Below, in pieces: positions 7,718 to 15,772 of a stretch of DNA of 30,394 nt. Both the position numbers and the translations under genes were made by a program. The DNA is from JBMNNS01 sp050942625 (lineage in GTDB: Bacteria; Bacillota; Dethiobacteria; DTU022; UBA8154). Location: assembly GCA_050942625.1 (NCBI GenBank), contig JBMNNS010000010.1, positions 1-30,394 of the forward strand, written 5' to 3'. Positions within the stretch are counted from its first letter, which is position 1, and the number at the start of each line of letters is the position of its first letter. Under the pieces are notes generated by a model. That model made no database searches. It saw nothing but the letters and a program-made list of their open reading frames with translations, and was not told the DNA's origin.

Positions 7718-8476
7718 ATGAATGGGACGAAGCTTGTTGTCACAAAAAACCTCCATATTAGTTTAAACGGCCATAAGGTTCTGGATGATATTAACCTTGA
7801 GATCTGTGATGGTGAATTTATTGGGATCATCGGGCCTAACGGAGCGGGGAAAACGACTTTGTTACGGGCTTTTTTAGGGCTGGTCAAACCTACCTCCGGC
7901 CAGGTTAAGGTATTTGGGCTGGATCCGGAAAGGCTTGGGAAAAAAAGGGATAGGATTGGTTATATTCCCCAAACGGCAAATTTTCACCACCATCTCCCCC
8001 TTTCCGTGCTCGATGTTGTGCTTATGGGTATTGTTTCCCCATCCCTTTTGGGTAAACCTTTTTCCCGGCTGCAGCGGGAAAAGGCCAGGGAGAGCTTGGA
8101 TATGGTTGGCTTGCTTCCCCTGGCGGACAAACCTTTCCATGAGTTATCCGGCGGGCAGCGACAGCGTGTTTTCCTATCAAGGGCTCTTTGCAAGGATCCG
8201 GTTCTATTGTTGCTCGATGAAGCCAATACAGGCCTGGATCTACCAACCCAAATTAATTTTTTTTCCCTTCTTAAAGAGCTGCAGAATAGCCAGGGGTTGA
8301 CTGTAGTGATGGTTTCCCATGATCTTCTCGTTGTGACCCGTTATGCCGACCAATTATTTTGTATCAACGGCACCATGCATGTACACGGAACCCCCCCCGA
8401 TGTTTTAAATAGCCCCGATTTTCGGGAGACCTATCGTTGTGGTTTTGAAATTCTTTACGGAAAGGAAAGGGGTTGA
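7718..8476 (+). CDS. znuC: Metal ABC transporter ATP-binding protein (ZnuC family)
   Basis: A canonical ABC ATPase of 252 residues: Walker A GPNGAGKTT, Q-loop region GYIPQTA, signature LSGGQRQR, Walker B LLLLDEAN and H-loop MVSHD. The family assignment to zinc/manganese importers rests on its position between a ZnuA-like lipoprotein and a ZnuB-like permease. It is a peripheral inner-membrane protein that powers uptake. The start has only a distant GGAGG (16 bases upstream), so translation is probably coupled to the preceding gene, whose stop is 5 bases away. Confidence 0.93.
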   Translation: MNGTKLVVTKNLHISLNGHKVLDDINLEICDGEFIGIIGPNGAGKTTLLRAFLGLVKPTSGQVKVFGLDPERLGKKRDRIGYIPQTANFHHHLPLSVLDVVLMGIVSPSLLGKPFSRLQREKARESLDMVGLLPLADKPFHELSGGQRQRVFLSRALCKDPVLLLLDEANTGLDLPTQINFFSLLKELQNSQGLTVVMVSHDLLVVTRYADQLFCINGTMHVHGTPPDVLNSPDFRETYRCGFEILYGKERG

Positions 8477-8481
8477 GGGGG

Positions 8482-9294
8482 ATGGAAGTTTTAGTCCATG
8501 GATTTATGCAAAGGGCTTTTTTAGCTGTATTCATGGCTGGACTATTATGCTCCACCCTTTCTTTTTTTGTGGTGTTAAACAGGCTTTCCTTTATGGGTGC
8601 AGGTATTTCCCACTCAATTTTAGGCGGGATAGCAATAGGGGTTTTAGCCGGGGTCAACCCTCTTTTGGCAGGCGGAATTTTTGCTGTTTTTGTAGCCCTA
8701 CTAATTGGTTATATAAGCAGGTTTGGGAAAATGCAGGAAGATACCTTGATCGGTATTTTTTTTGCTACCGGCATGGCCCTTGGGGTAACGCTGATCAGCT
8801 TTAAGGAAAACTATTACCCGGAACTGTTCAGCTACCTTTTCGGAAATGTGCTGGCTATTTCCCGGCAGGACCTTTTGATATTAGGTACCATCATGGTCCC
8901 GGTGCTCCTTTTTGTCATTGTATTTTTTAAGGAGCTCCTGGCGATCTCATTCGATGAAGAACTGGCAAGGGCCAATGGCCTGCCCACAACCTTTTTATAC
9001 CTGGGCTTTTTGGTCTGTCTGTCGCTTACCGTGGTTGTTTCGGTAATGGTTCTTGGTGTTGTCCTGGCGGCAGCACTTCTGGTAATCCCGGCTGCAACGG
9101 GCTATGGATTGACTAATAATTATCGTCACATGTTATTACTTGCCGTTGTTTTAGGGGTTGTCAGCGGCCTGGCGGGGCTGATGGGTTCTTACTATTTTTA
9201 TATTCCCTCGGGGGCCGCCATTGTTCTCTGCGCCTCCCTTTTCTTTTTTGCTTCACTGCTCATAAATTATTTTGCCGGGCTTAGTAAAAACTAA
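8482..9294 (+). CDS. znuB: Metal ABC transporter permease (ZnuB family)
   Basis: A polytopic membrane protein of about 270 residues with seven to nine hydrophobic helices. It carries the ABC-3 family hallmarks near the start (FMAGLLCSTLSFFVVLNRLSFMGAGISHS, read in pieces) and EELARANGLP, the coupling segment that contacts the ATPase. It forms the membrane channel of the importer as a homodimer. ATG 8482 is preferred, since AAAGGAAAGGGG lies about 10 bases upstream; the in-frame TTG at 8473 would sit directly on that ribosome-binding site. It overlaps or abuts the ATPase gene, so the three genes form one operon. Confidence 0.92.
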   Translation: MEVLVHGFMQRAFLAVFMAGLLCSTLSFFVVLNRLSFMGAGISHSILGGIAIGVLAGVNPLLAGGIFAVFVALLIGYISRFGKMQEDTLIGIFFATGMALGVTLISFKENYYPELFSYLFGNVLAISRQDLLILGTIMVPVLLFVIVFFKELLAISFDEELARANGLPTTFLYLGFLVCLSLTVVVSVMVLGVVLAAALLVIPAATGYGLTNNYRHMLLLAVVLGVVSGLAGLMGSYYFYIPSGAAIVLCASLFFFASLLINYFAGLSKN

Positions 9295-9340
9295 CGTAAC
9301 TGCCCGGCCAGGCAATATGGATGGATAACGAGGTGTAAAA

Positions 9341-10645
9341 ATGCCGGAAGGTTCGTATACAAAAAACCAGGTTTGGTATCCAGTGCTCATGTTCGGGTTG
9401 GGCGTCTGCCACCAGATGATAACCCAATGGGCAGTATTTTTTTATGCCCCGCCACTTTCAGCAGGGGCAACCGTTTTTTTAAATATAGGGTTAATCAGTG
9501 CCGCTATGGCCCTTGGGCGGGTTGTTGCGGCTCTTAGCGATCCCCTTGTCGCTTTTATGAGCGACCGTTTTTCATCGCGCCTGGGCAGACGCAAGCCCTT
9601 CATGTTCTGGGGGGTCCCTTTCTTGCTCCTTAGTTTTCTTCTTCTCTGGTACCCACCGGTGAAACATGCTACATTGCTGAACTTTTTCTGGGCTGCTTTA
9701 GCTGTCAGTATTTTCTTTTTTTCGTACAGCCTCATTACAGCACCTTACCTTGCCCTTTTGCCGGAAATGACCGATAGCGAGATGGAGCGCATTAAACTAT
9801 CCACCCTGCAGATGTCGTTTTACGGCGGCGGTGCAGGCCTGGGTTTTTTGTTTTCCACCATCTTTGGTCCCAGCCTGGGGCTGCCAAAACTTGTCCTCAT
9901 TTATTTTCCTTTTATTGCCTTTTCCCTAATATGGCCTTCCCTGATGATTAAGGAAAACCCCTCCTTACAACCGCAGGAAACCCCAAACTTCGGCTGGCGG
10001 GAAGCATTACGCTCCTTAAAAGACGACCGTGTTTTTATGTTTTGGAACGTAACCCAGGCCTTTATCTGGACGGCATTGATCATGCTGGTCATGCTCATGC
10101 CTTATCTATTGACGGTTATCTTGAAGGTCAGCTCGCCCTCTTTAATTTCCCTTCCTGCGGTGGTTGTGGTCGTGGCCGGCAGCACGGCCAACGTCTTGTT
10201 CGTTTTCAAGGAGATTAAGAGCAAAGGAAAAGAGAACATTTATCAAAATGTTCTTATTGCTGCCGGCTTTGTTTTAGTTTTAATATCTGCAGTAGGGTTA
10301 AAAGGGCTTCCTGGTACCCCGCAACTTCAGGCTGCCGTCCTTTTCGCCCTGCTGGCCGGGCCGCTGGCCCTCCTTTTGGCTCTCCCCAATGCGGTGGTGG
10401 CAGAAATCTCCGAACGACGCCTGGCCCAACATGAAGAACGCATGGAGGCTTTGTTATATGCCGGACAGGGATTTATCGTCAAGCTTTCCATGGCCGGGGG
10501 TTCTGCCCTTCTTGGTTTTTTGCTCTTCTACTTTGGTTCCACAATAGAAGCTTCGCTTGGTATCCGTCTTGCTTCCTTGCTGGCCGGCATATTACTTCTT
10601 TTATCAACCCTTTTCTTTCGTAAATTCCGGAAATATAAGGACTAA
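9341..10645 (+). CDS. MFS transporter, GPH-type (glycoside-pentoside-hexuronide:cation symporter family)
   Basis: A 434-residue inner-membrane protein with about twelve hydrophobic helices in two halves. The loop between helices 2 and 3 shows the GPH pattern DPLVAFMSDRFSSRLGRRKP, used for cation-coupled sugar uptake in this family. A central cytoplasmic loop (about residues 205-230) separates the halves. The substrate cannot be inferred and no sugar-catabolic gene is adjacent; some members act on non-sugar substrates. It has a good GAGGTG ribosome-binding site, and the DUF212 gene 28 bases downstream is probably co-transcribed. Confidence 0.82.
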   Translation: MPEGSYTKNQVWYPVLMFGLGVCHQMITQWAVFFYAPPLSAGATVFLNIGLISAAMALGRVVAALSDPLVAFMSDRFSSRLGRRKPFMFWGVPFLLLSFLLLWYPPVKHATLLNFFWAALAVSIFFFSYSLITAPYLALLPEMTDSEMERIKLSTLQMSFYGGGAGLGFLFSTIFGPSLGLPKLVLIYFPFIAFSLIWPSLMIKENPSLQPQETPNFGWREALRSLKDDRVFMFWNVTQAFIWTALIMLVMLMPYLLTVILKVSSPSLISLPAVVVVVAGSTANVLFVFKEIKSKGKENIYQNVLIAAGFVLVLISAVGLKGLPGTPQLQAAVLFALLAGPLALLLALPNAVVAEISERRLAQHEERMEALLYAGQGFIVKLSMAGGSALLGFLLFYFGSTIEASLGIRLASLLAGILLLLSTLFFRKFRKYKD

Positions 10646-10673
10646 ATAACTAGAAGACTAAAGGAGAAATCCT

Positions 10674-11078
10674 ATGTACATTACCCAACCCCTGCTGGCC
10701 TGGGCACTGGCCCAGATTCTGAAGTTAATAGTGGAGGGATGGAAAGATAAGAAGATAGACTTCAGGCGCATCATCGGTTCCGGAGGTATGCCCAGTTCTC
10801 ATGCAGCAGTAACGGTAGCATTGACCACAAACCTTTGGAAAAGCCTGGGGATAGGCGATCCCATTGTGGCCGTTTCCCTCATCTTTACCCTGATCGTTAT
10901 TTACGACGCCGCAGGTATTCGCCAGGCAGCCGGGAAACAGGCAGCGCTTCTGAATATGATTATTGAGGAGTTAAACAAACCTATTACCGATCACAGGCTC
11001 AAGGAACTCCTTGGCCATACCCCAACCCAGGTTTTAGCAGGAAGCCTGCTGGGGTTTTTGTTGGGGTTTTATGCCTAG
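10674..11078 (+). CDS. Divergent PAP2 family / DUF212 membrane protein (YuiD-like)
   Basis: This small membrane protein of 134 residues belongs to the divergent PAP2 (DUF212) family. It has the diagnostic motif GSGGMPSSHAA at about 36-46, related to the phosphatase SGHS segment, and YDAAGIRQAAGKQA at about 80-93. Three to four hydrophobic helices are visible, and the C-terminus ends in a membrane segment. Members are presumed lipid-phosphate-processing membrane enzymes, but no activity is established for this branch. AAGGAG lies 7 bases before the ATG. It is the last gene before the CRISPR locus. Confidence 0.9.
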   Translation: MYITQPLLAWALAQILKLIVEGWKDKKIDFRRIIGSGGMPSSHAAVTVALTTNLWKSLGIGDPIVAVSLIFTLIVIYDAAGIRQAAGKQAALLNMIIEELNKPITDHRLKELLGHTPTQVLAGSLLGFLLGFYA

Positions 11079-11191
11079 GAGATAGAAGTCAACGAGAACC
11101 TTCTTAAAGCCTTCCATCTATATATCAACCTATGCTACAGTGCGTTATGTTTCCAAAGTTATAAAATAATATGGCAAAAAGTAGATAGTTA

Positions 11192-11200
11192 TGTTATAAT
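11192..11200 (+). promoter_or_regulatory. Extended -10 promoter candidate for the cas6/III-D operon
   Basis: TGTTATAAT at 11192-11200 is a perfect extended -10 (TGnTATAAT). The matching -35 region is weak (TGGCAA, 11172-11177, 17-base spacing), as extended -10 promoters tolerate. Transcription would start near 11207, giving a leader of about 145 bases before cas6. A second TATAAT at 11314-11319 lacks a recognisable -35 and would give a short leader. The rest of 11079-11351 contains no gene that I can support. Confidence 0.5.
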
Positions 11201-11351
11201 TTCTTCGGGGTTTAGGTGTAATTAGGGGGATAATAGGGGCACTGGTCGGGCTTTGTCGATTGGTGAAACGGGCAAGGTGGCTCCAAAAATGTCGGAATAT
11301 ATCGAATTATAGGTATAATTTTTTATGATGGTGTTGACAAGGAGTGATCAA

Positions 11352-12107
11352 ATGCAACTAACCCTTTTCTTTCATTCCAACGGCCCGGTTTACATTCCAG
11401 TGCAATATAATCACCTGGTACAAGGCCTCATTTATCACAGTATGGAAAACCCACTTTTACGCAAGTACCTGCACGAACACGGCTTTATGTTTGAAAAACG
11501 ATCCTTTAAGCTGTTTACCTTTTCACGTCTGATGGGGAAAGAAACATACTTTAATAAAGAAAAAGGTTGGTTAAAACTCATTCCTCCTTTAAGCCTCATC
11601 ATCTGTTCCCCGGTCCCCTTTATACTGCAGGAACTGGGAACCGGGTTGCTGAGACGGGGACAAGCCCGCATAGGCCCAACACAGCTTGAAATTGACCGGA
11701 TCGATGTGGCCGAAATCCACATCAGCAAGGACAAGGTGCAGGTCCATATGCTCTCCCCCCTAACGGTATACAGCACTCTCCCTTCCAGTGAGGGCCGCCG
11801 CTATACTTATTACTATTCTCCATTTGAACCCCGCTTTGGTGAGTTAACCAGGGAAAATCTTATCAAAAAATATAAGCTTATTCATGGCAGCCCGCCACCT
11901 AATGATGAATTTGCCATAGAACCCCTTGCAGTAGAGGAGAAGGATCACAAGGTAACCCGCTATAAAAACTTTATCATCAAGGGCTGGATGGGTGACTATG
12001 AATTACGGGGCGATCCTGCCTTGTTGCAGGTCGCCCTGAGCGCCGGGCTGGGGGCGAAGAACTCCCAGGGGTATGGGTGTTGTAGGCTGGTACAGGACGA
12101 TCTATAA
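11352..12107 (+). CDS. cas6: CRISPR repeat endoribonuclease Cas6
   Basis: A RAMP-fold nuclease of about 251 residues that cuts pre-crRNA within repeats. The C-terminal glycine-rich loop GLGAKNSQGYG is the family's main signature, and the N-terminal ferredoxin-like fold starts MQLTLFFHSNG with the RSFKLFTFSRL strand typical of Cas6. The annotated start is ATG 11352, with AAGGAG 7 bases upstream; an in-frame ATG at 11325 lacks such a site. It is the only cas6 in the window, so it likely processes crRNA for both the III-D and I-B modules. Its G+C is much higher than that of the III-D genes that follow (36 of 60 bases in a sample from 11641). Confidence 0.93.
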   Translation: MQLTLFFHSNGPVYIPVQYNHLVQGLIYHSMENPLLRKYLHEHGFMFEKRSFKLFTFSRLMGKETYFNKEKGWLKLIPPLSLIICSPVPFILQELGTGLLRRGQARIGPTQLEIDRIDVAEIHISKDKVQVHMLSPLTVYSTLPSSEGRRYTYYYSPFEPRFGELTRENLIKKYKLIHGSPPPNDEFAIEPLAVEEKDHKVTRYKNFIIKGWMGDYELRGDPALLQVALSAGLGAKNSQGYGCCRLVQDDL

Positions 12108-12131
12108 ATATATTTAAAAGGAGGTTTTTGG

Positions 12132-13517
12132 ATGACTAATAATATTAGTGATCTGGTGCTACTTGTTGGAACAAACCCTTTGCCTAATTATGTGGTCGGC
12201 AAATATTTTTTAAGGTTAAATAGTGATTTGAAAAGTTTGTGGCTTGTTTATTCAGAAAAAAGAAGGGAAATTGGTCAGGCAGGTACAGGCGAATTTGCAG
12301 AAAATATTAAGGCTGTACTAAAGAGTGAATTCCCTGGAAGAGAATTAAACTTTGAAATGGTGGCCCTTAGTAATGTTAGTTCTGCAAGCCAAATAAATGA
12401 GGATCTGCAAAAAAAGATGCAAAGGGCAGCTGCTAACAGTAATATAAATATCCACTTAAACTATACCGGGGGAACAAAGTCGATGGCTGTGTATGTGTAC
12501 CAGTATATAAAAAACAATTTCAAAAGTAATTCTTCTTTTTCCTATCTTGATGGGCGGAGGTATAAGCTCCTTTGGGATAATAGTCAAAGTTCTAGCGGGG
12601 ATTTAAGAAAAGAAATTTCCTTACCCCTGGACAGCCTTATTAAGTTGCATGGTTATGAAAAAAAGGAGGACAAACCCCAGTCCCATAATTATTCTGATTA
12701 TTATCCTGCATTGGAGAAATTTGAAGACCTTATAAATTCTGATGGTTTGGTAGGTTATCTTAGCTGGAAGGAAAAAAATTTAAGAGCTAATTATTTTACT
12801 AATGGAAAATTTATCAAAACGAAGCAGGGGTTTTTAAAAAATTTAAAAACGAATTATAACTACGGTGAAAACCAGTTTAAGCCTGAGGTAGCCAAACGCA
12901 GGTTTAAGGAAGAAACTAATGAAGCCATTTACGAACTATTATTAACCCTTCCCAAGGATAAATCGATCCTTGATGACGAAGGCAACCTTTGGATACCCGA
13001 TGACACAATCAAAACTAACAAATTTTTGGAACGGATAAAGTTTACAATACGAGATTTTTTAGATGGTAAATGGCTTGAGCAGTATGTATTTACAGTGATT
13101 AACAGGGAACTGCAAAAGGATAACATATTAAAAAAGGACCTTTCACAAGGGAAAATTAGCATTGATAGTAACTGGGAGATGAAGAAAAAAGAAGGCCAAG
13201 CTAAGGAATTTGAGTTGGATCTTATCGTATTAAACGGATACCAAATCTGTTGTATATCGTGTACAACTTCAAAAAATGAAGGCCCATGTAAGCTAAAAGG
13301 ATTTGAAGTAATTCATCGGGCCAGGCAGATAGGCGGCGACGAGGCACTATCTGTTCTTGTAACCTGTCTGGATGATAAGAATAAGGACAAGTTTTCTACT
13401 GATCTGGAACAGATGACAGGTACTACAACGCAGAATCTTTTGGTTCTTAGCCAGTCTGAATTAAAAGCAGATATTTTATGGAAAAAAATAAGAGATTATA
13501 TCTGGGGGGAGGTTTAA
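12132..13517 (+). CDS. Card1/Can2-like CRISPR ancillary effector: CARF domain plus PD-(D/E)XK-type (DUF1887) domain
   Basis: The N-terminal ~150 residues form a CARF domain that binds cyclic oligoadenylate, with the ligand-loop motif YTGGTKSM at 111-118 and a nucleotide-fold start LVLLVGTNPLPN. The C-terminal ~150 residues resemble the DUF1887 nuclease domain of Card1/Can2: GKWLEQYVF at 312-320, FELDLIVLNGY at 360-370, ISCTTSKNEG at 375-384 and the closing HRARQIGGDEA. It would degrade nucleic acid after activation by Cas10-made second messenger. The usual ExK catalytic pair is not seen; the aligned segment reads SCT. At 461 residues it is longer than Card1 because of a middle region (170-300). 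AAAGGAGGT precedes the ATG by 7 bases. Confidence 0.82.
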   Translation: MTNNISDLVLLVGTNPLPNYVVGKYFLRLNSDLKSLWLVYSEKRREIGQAGTGEFAENIKAVLKSEFPGRELNFEMVALSNVSSASQINEDLQKKMQRAAANSNINIHLNYTGGTKSMAVYVYQYIKNNFKSNSSFSYLDGRRYKLLWDNSQSSSGDLRKEISLPLDSLIKLHGYEKKEDKPQSHNYSDYYPALEKFEDLINSDGLVGYLSWKEKNLRANYFTNGKFIKTKQGFLKNLKTNYNYGENQFKPEVAKRRFKEETNEAIYELLLTLPKDKSILDDEGNLWIPDDTIKTNKFLERIKFTIRDFLDGKWLEQYVFTVINRELQKDNILKKDLSQGKISIDSNWEMKKKEGQAKEFELDLIVLNGYQICCISCTTSKNEGPCKLKGFEVIHRARQIGGDEALSVLVTCLDDKNKDKFSTDLEQMTGTTTQNLLVLSQSELKADILWKKIRDYIWGEV

Positions 13518-13522
13518 TAGAC

Positions 13523-15070
13523 TTGGCAACTGCTTTACTTATTGAAACCATTTCTATACAGGATTATGTTTATGCCAGCAATAGGTTATTAGAAAATGTT
13601 GGTGCATCCTATATTGTTTCTAACATTTATCAAGAAAAGATGAAAGAAGCAATCCAAAAAACTATTGCTCATGAAGTAGATTTCCAAACGTGGAGAAATG
13701 ATCAGGAACTAATTTTGCTTGAAAAAAACAATACGGATTTTGAGATAGGTTACATAGGTGGCGGTAACGCACTGTTGTTTTTTAGAGAAAAAGAAAAAGC
13801 AAGGGAATTCGTAAAAAACTGGACTACCGATTTATTAATTGAAGCACCAGGTCTAAATTTTGCCTTTGCCCTGGACAGCACTTTTGAATTTAATGATTTC
13901 CAAAATTGTTTAAAACGCTTATTTGAAACGCTAAAAGAGAACAAAAGCAGATATTTCCCTTTAACATCCCCGCTTAAACATGGTATCACTGCCGACTGCC
14001 CTTTTTCAGGAGGGGCAGCCGAAGTTTTTTTTGAAGATGCCGATGGGAAGAGATATATATCATCTATCTCTCATAAAAAATTTGAAAATGCAGCGAAAAA
14101 AAATAATAGGCTGCTAGTTGAAGATATCCTTGGGGATAAATATACCTTGACCAATAATATTGAAAAACTTGGCCAGGGCCCTGGTAAAAACCATATTGCA
14201 GTTGTCCATATTGACGGAAATATGATAGGAAAGCAGTTCATGGATTGCACAACCCTACCGGAAATAAGAAAACTTTCTGTGTGTGTGGATGAGGTCATGT
14301 ATAAGGTTTACAGAGAATTCCTAGGTTTTCTGGTTAAGCAGATGGACTTTTTAACGAAAGAACCCGGTTTTAACATACAAAACGAAGGAAATAAAACCAT
14401 ATTGCCTTTCCGTCCTATACTAATTGAAGGTGATGATATTACCTTTTTAACAGATGGCCGGTTGGGGGTTTGTTTTGCTAAAAAATACCTTGAATTGATG
14501 TCCTGCAAAACATTACCAAAAGGGGCGCGATTATCTGCTTCGGCTGGGGTTGCCATTGCTGGAACCAAATATCCCTTTTATCGTTGCTATACCCTGGCTG
14601 AAGAGCTATGTTCGGCAGCAAAGAGAGAGGCTCGGGAAAAACCCGGGACATCATGGCTTGATTTTCATGTAGCATACGGGGGTTTTTCAAGTTCATTGGA
14701 GGAAATCAGGAAAGCTAACTATTCAATAAATGAAGGCCAACTAAACTTTGGACCCTACCTAATTCCTCAAGAAGGGGAAAATGGGGATTTTGATAATGAA
14801 AAAAATATCAAGCATTTGACAGAGGGCATAAAACAATTCCTCAGTGCGGATGGTTGGCCAAGGAATAGGGTGAAGGAGCTTCGCGGTATTTTGACTTTGG
14901 GTAAAAAAGCAACCGAACAATTTTTAAAGCAAATGGACATTAAGGGTAATAAAGTACATGCTATCCCAGGGAGAGGATATCATCTTTCAGGGTGGGAAAA
15001 CAATAAAACACCTTATTTTGACATGATTGAGTTGTTGGATTTTTATCCTGAACATTTTTTAAATGAATAG
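13523..15070 (+). CDS. cas10: Cas10 large subunit of type III-D, HD-less
   Basis: The signature subunit of type III complexes, about 515 residues. Two palm-like domains are visible. The first carries IGYIGGGNALLFF; the second carries IAVVHIDGNMIGKQF (Asp231) and ILIEGDDITFL (Asp304, Asp305), then SASAGVAIAG and LAEELCSAAKREA. The metal-binding aspartates of the cyclase palm are kept, with EGDD in place of GGDD, so cyclic oligoadenylate synthesis is plausible. No N-terminal HD nuclease is present: the protein begins directly in the first palm, as is common in III-D. TTG 13523 is preferred (GGGGGAGG about 10 bases upstream); an in-frame ATG at 13478 overlaps the upstream gene without a good site. 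Confidence 0.88.
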   Translation: MATALLIETISIQDYVYASNRLLENVGASYIVSNIYQEKMKEAIQKTIAHEVDFQTWRNDQELILLEKNNTDFEIGYIGGGNALLFFREKEKAREFVKNWTTDLLIEAPGLNFAFALDSTFEFNDFQNCLKRLFETLKENKSRYFPLTSPLKHGITADCPFSGGAAEVFFEDADGKRYISSISHKKFENAAKKNNRLLVEDILGDKYTLTNNIEKLGQGPGKNHIAVVHIDGNMIGKQFMDCTTLPEIRKLSVCVDEVMYKVYREFLGFLVKQMDFLTKEPGFNIQNEGNKTILPFRPILIEGDDITFLTDGRLGVCFAKKYLELMSCKTLPKGARLSASAGVAIAGTKYPFYRCYTLAEELCSAAKREAREKPGTSWLDFHVAYGGFSSSLEEIRKANYSINEGQLNFGPYLIPQEGENGDFDNEKNIKHLTEGIKQFLSADGWPRNRVKELRGILTLGKKATEQFLKQMDIKGNKVHAIPGRGYHLSGWENNKTPYFDMIELLDFYPEHFLNE

Positions 15071-15082
15071 GGGGCTAGAAGG

Positions 15083-15772
15083 TTGCAAGGTTACAAAATA
15101 CGACTAGAATTTATTTCGCCTGGTTTGCCGGGGGCCGGTGAGGGTTGGGGTTCCGTCATAGATACCGATTTGGTTTTTGATTCTTTAGGGCTGCCATATT
15201 TTCCGGCCCGCAGGTTAAAAGGTGCTTTGAAAGAAAGCGCCCTAGAAACATTAGAAATGATGCTTCTTGCCAATATACCGGCATTTAAGAAGGAATTAAG
15301 GGATGACTTAATTGAAATTGCTTTCGGTAAACCTGGAAGTGCTCAAGGGGGGCTAATAAATTTTTCTAACCTAAACCTTCCGCAATATGATAAAGTTTCC
15401 CTTTGGTGTAAGTGGGCACTGCAGGAGTATAGCAATATACTATCACCCGATATCATTATTAACACTTTTACAGAAATACGCCAACAAACCTCTATCAATG
15501 AGCGTGGGGTAGCCGATGATCATAGTTTACGGACAGTCAGGGTCCTTAAAGCAGGTATTGTTTTTGAGGGTGAGGTTTCTTTTTATGAAGCAGGTGCAGA
15601 TTATGAAGCAGTTACAAAAATTATTGATTTACTAGTTCTTTCTTGTGCAAACTTACGCTATTTGGGTACCATGCGTAACCGGGGCTTTGGTAGGGTAAGG
15701 TGCACATTGTTAAAGAATAACAGTAATTGTTTTGATGAAACCATCGATAGATTGGCGAAGGAGGCGAATTAA
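15083..15772 (+). CDS. Type III-D Cas7 (Csm3-like RAMP), single domain
   Basis: A 229-residue RAMP backbone subunit. It shows the Cas7 entry motif (DTDLVFDSLGLPYFPARRLKGALKE in pieces), in which LPYFPARRLKGALK corresponds to the IPGSSLKGxxR loop that contacts crRNA. The exit loop is NRGFGRV at about 205-211. It should bind a stretch of crRNA as one repeat of the effector backbone. The IDxxTG thumb motif of the neighbouring Cas7s is not seen, so this copy may not cut target RNA. It starts with TTG (AGGGGG 8 bases upstream). In III-Dv systems the equivalent domain is fused to Cas5-Cas11; here it is a separate gene directly abutting csx10. Confidence 0.85.
   Translation: MQGYKIRLEFISPGLPGAGEGWGSVIDTDLVFDSLGLPYFPARRLKGALKESALETLEMMLLANIPAFKKELRDDLIEIAFGKPGSAQGGLINFSNLNLPQYDKVSLWCKWALQEYSNILSPDIIINTFTEIRQQTSINERGVADDHSLRTVRVLKAGIVFEGEVSFYEAGADYEAVTKIIDLLVLSCANLRYLGTMRNRGFGRVRCTLLKNNSNCFDETIDRLAKEAN

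Noticed and set aside
11101..11275. Possible degenerate CRISPR repeats upstream of cas6 (ACCTATG at 11128-11134, GTTTCCA near 11149, GATTGGTGAAAC near 11259), as in CreA-type regulatory RNAs
   Set aside because: The matches are 6-8 bases, in the wrong order and widely spaced relative to the array repeat; they are compatible with chance.
15083..15772. Calling the single Cas7 catalytically active for target cleavage
   Set aside because: The IDxxTG thumb motif found twice in the neighbouring Cas7-2x is not visible here, so activity is not claimed.
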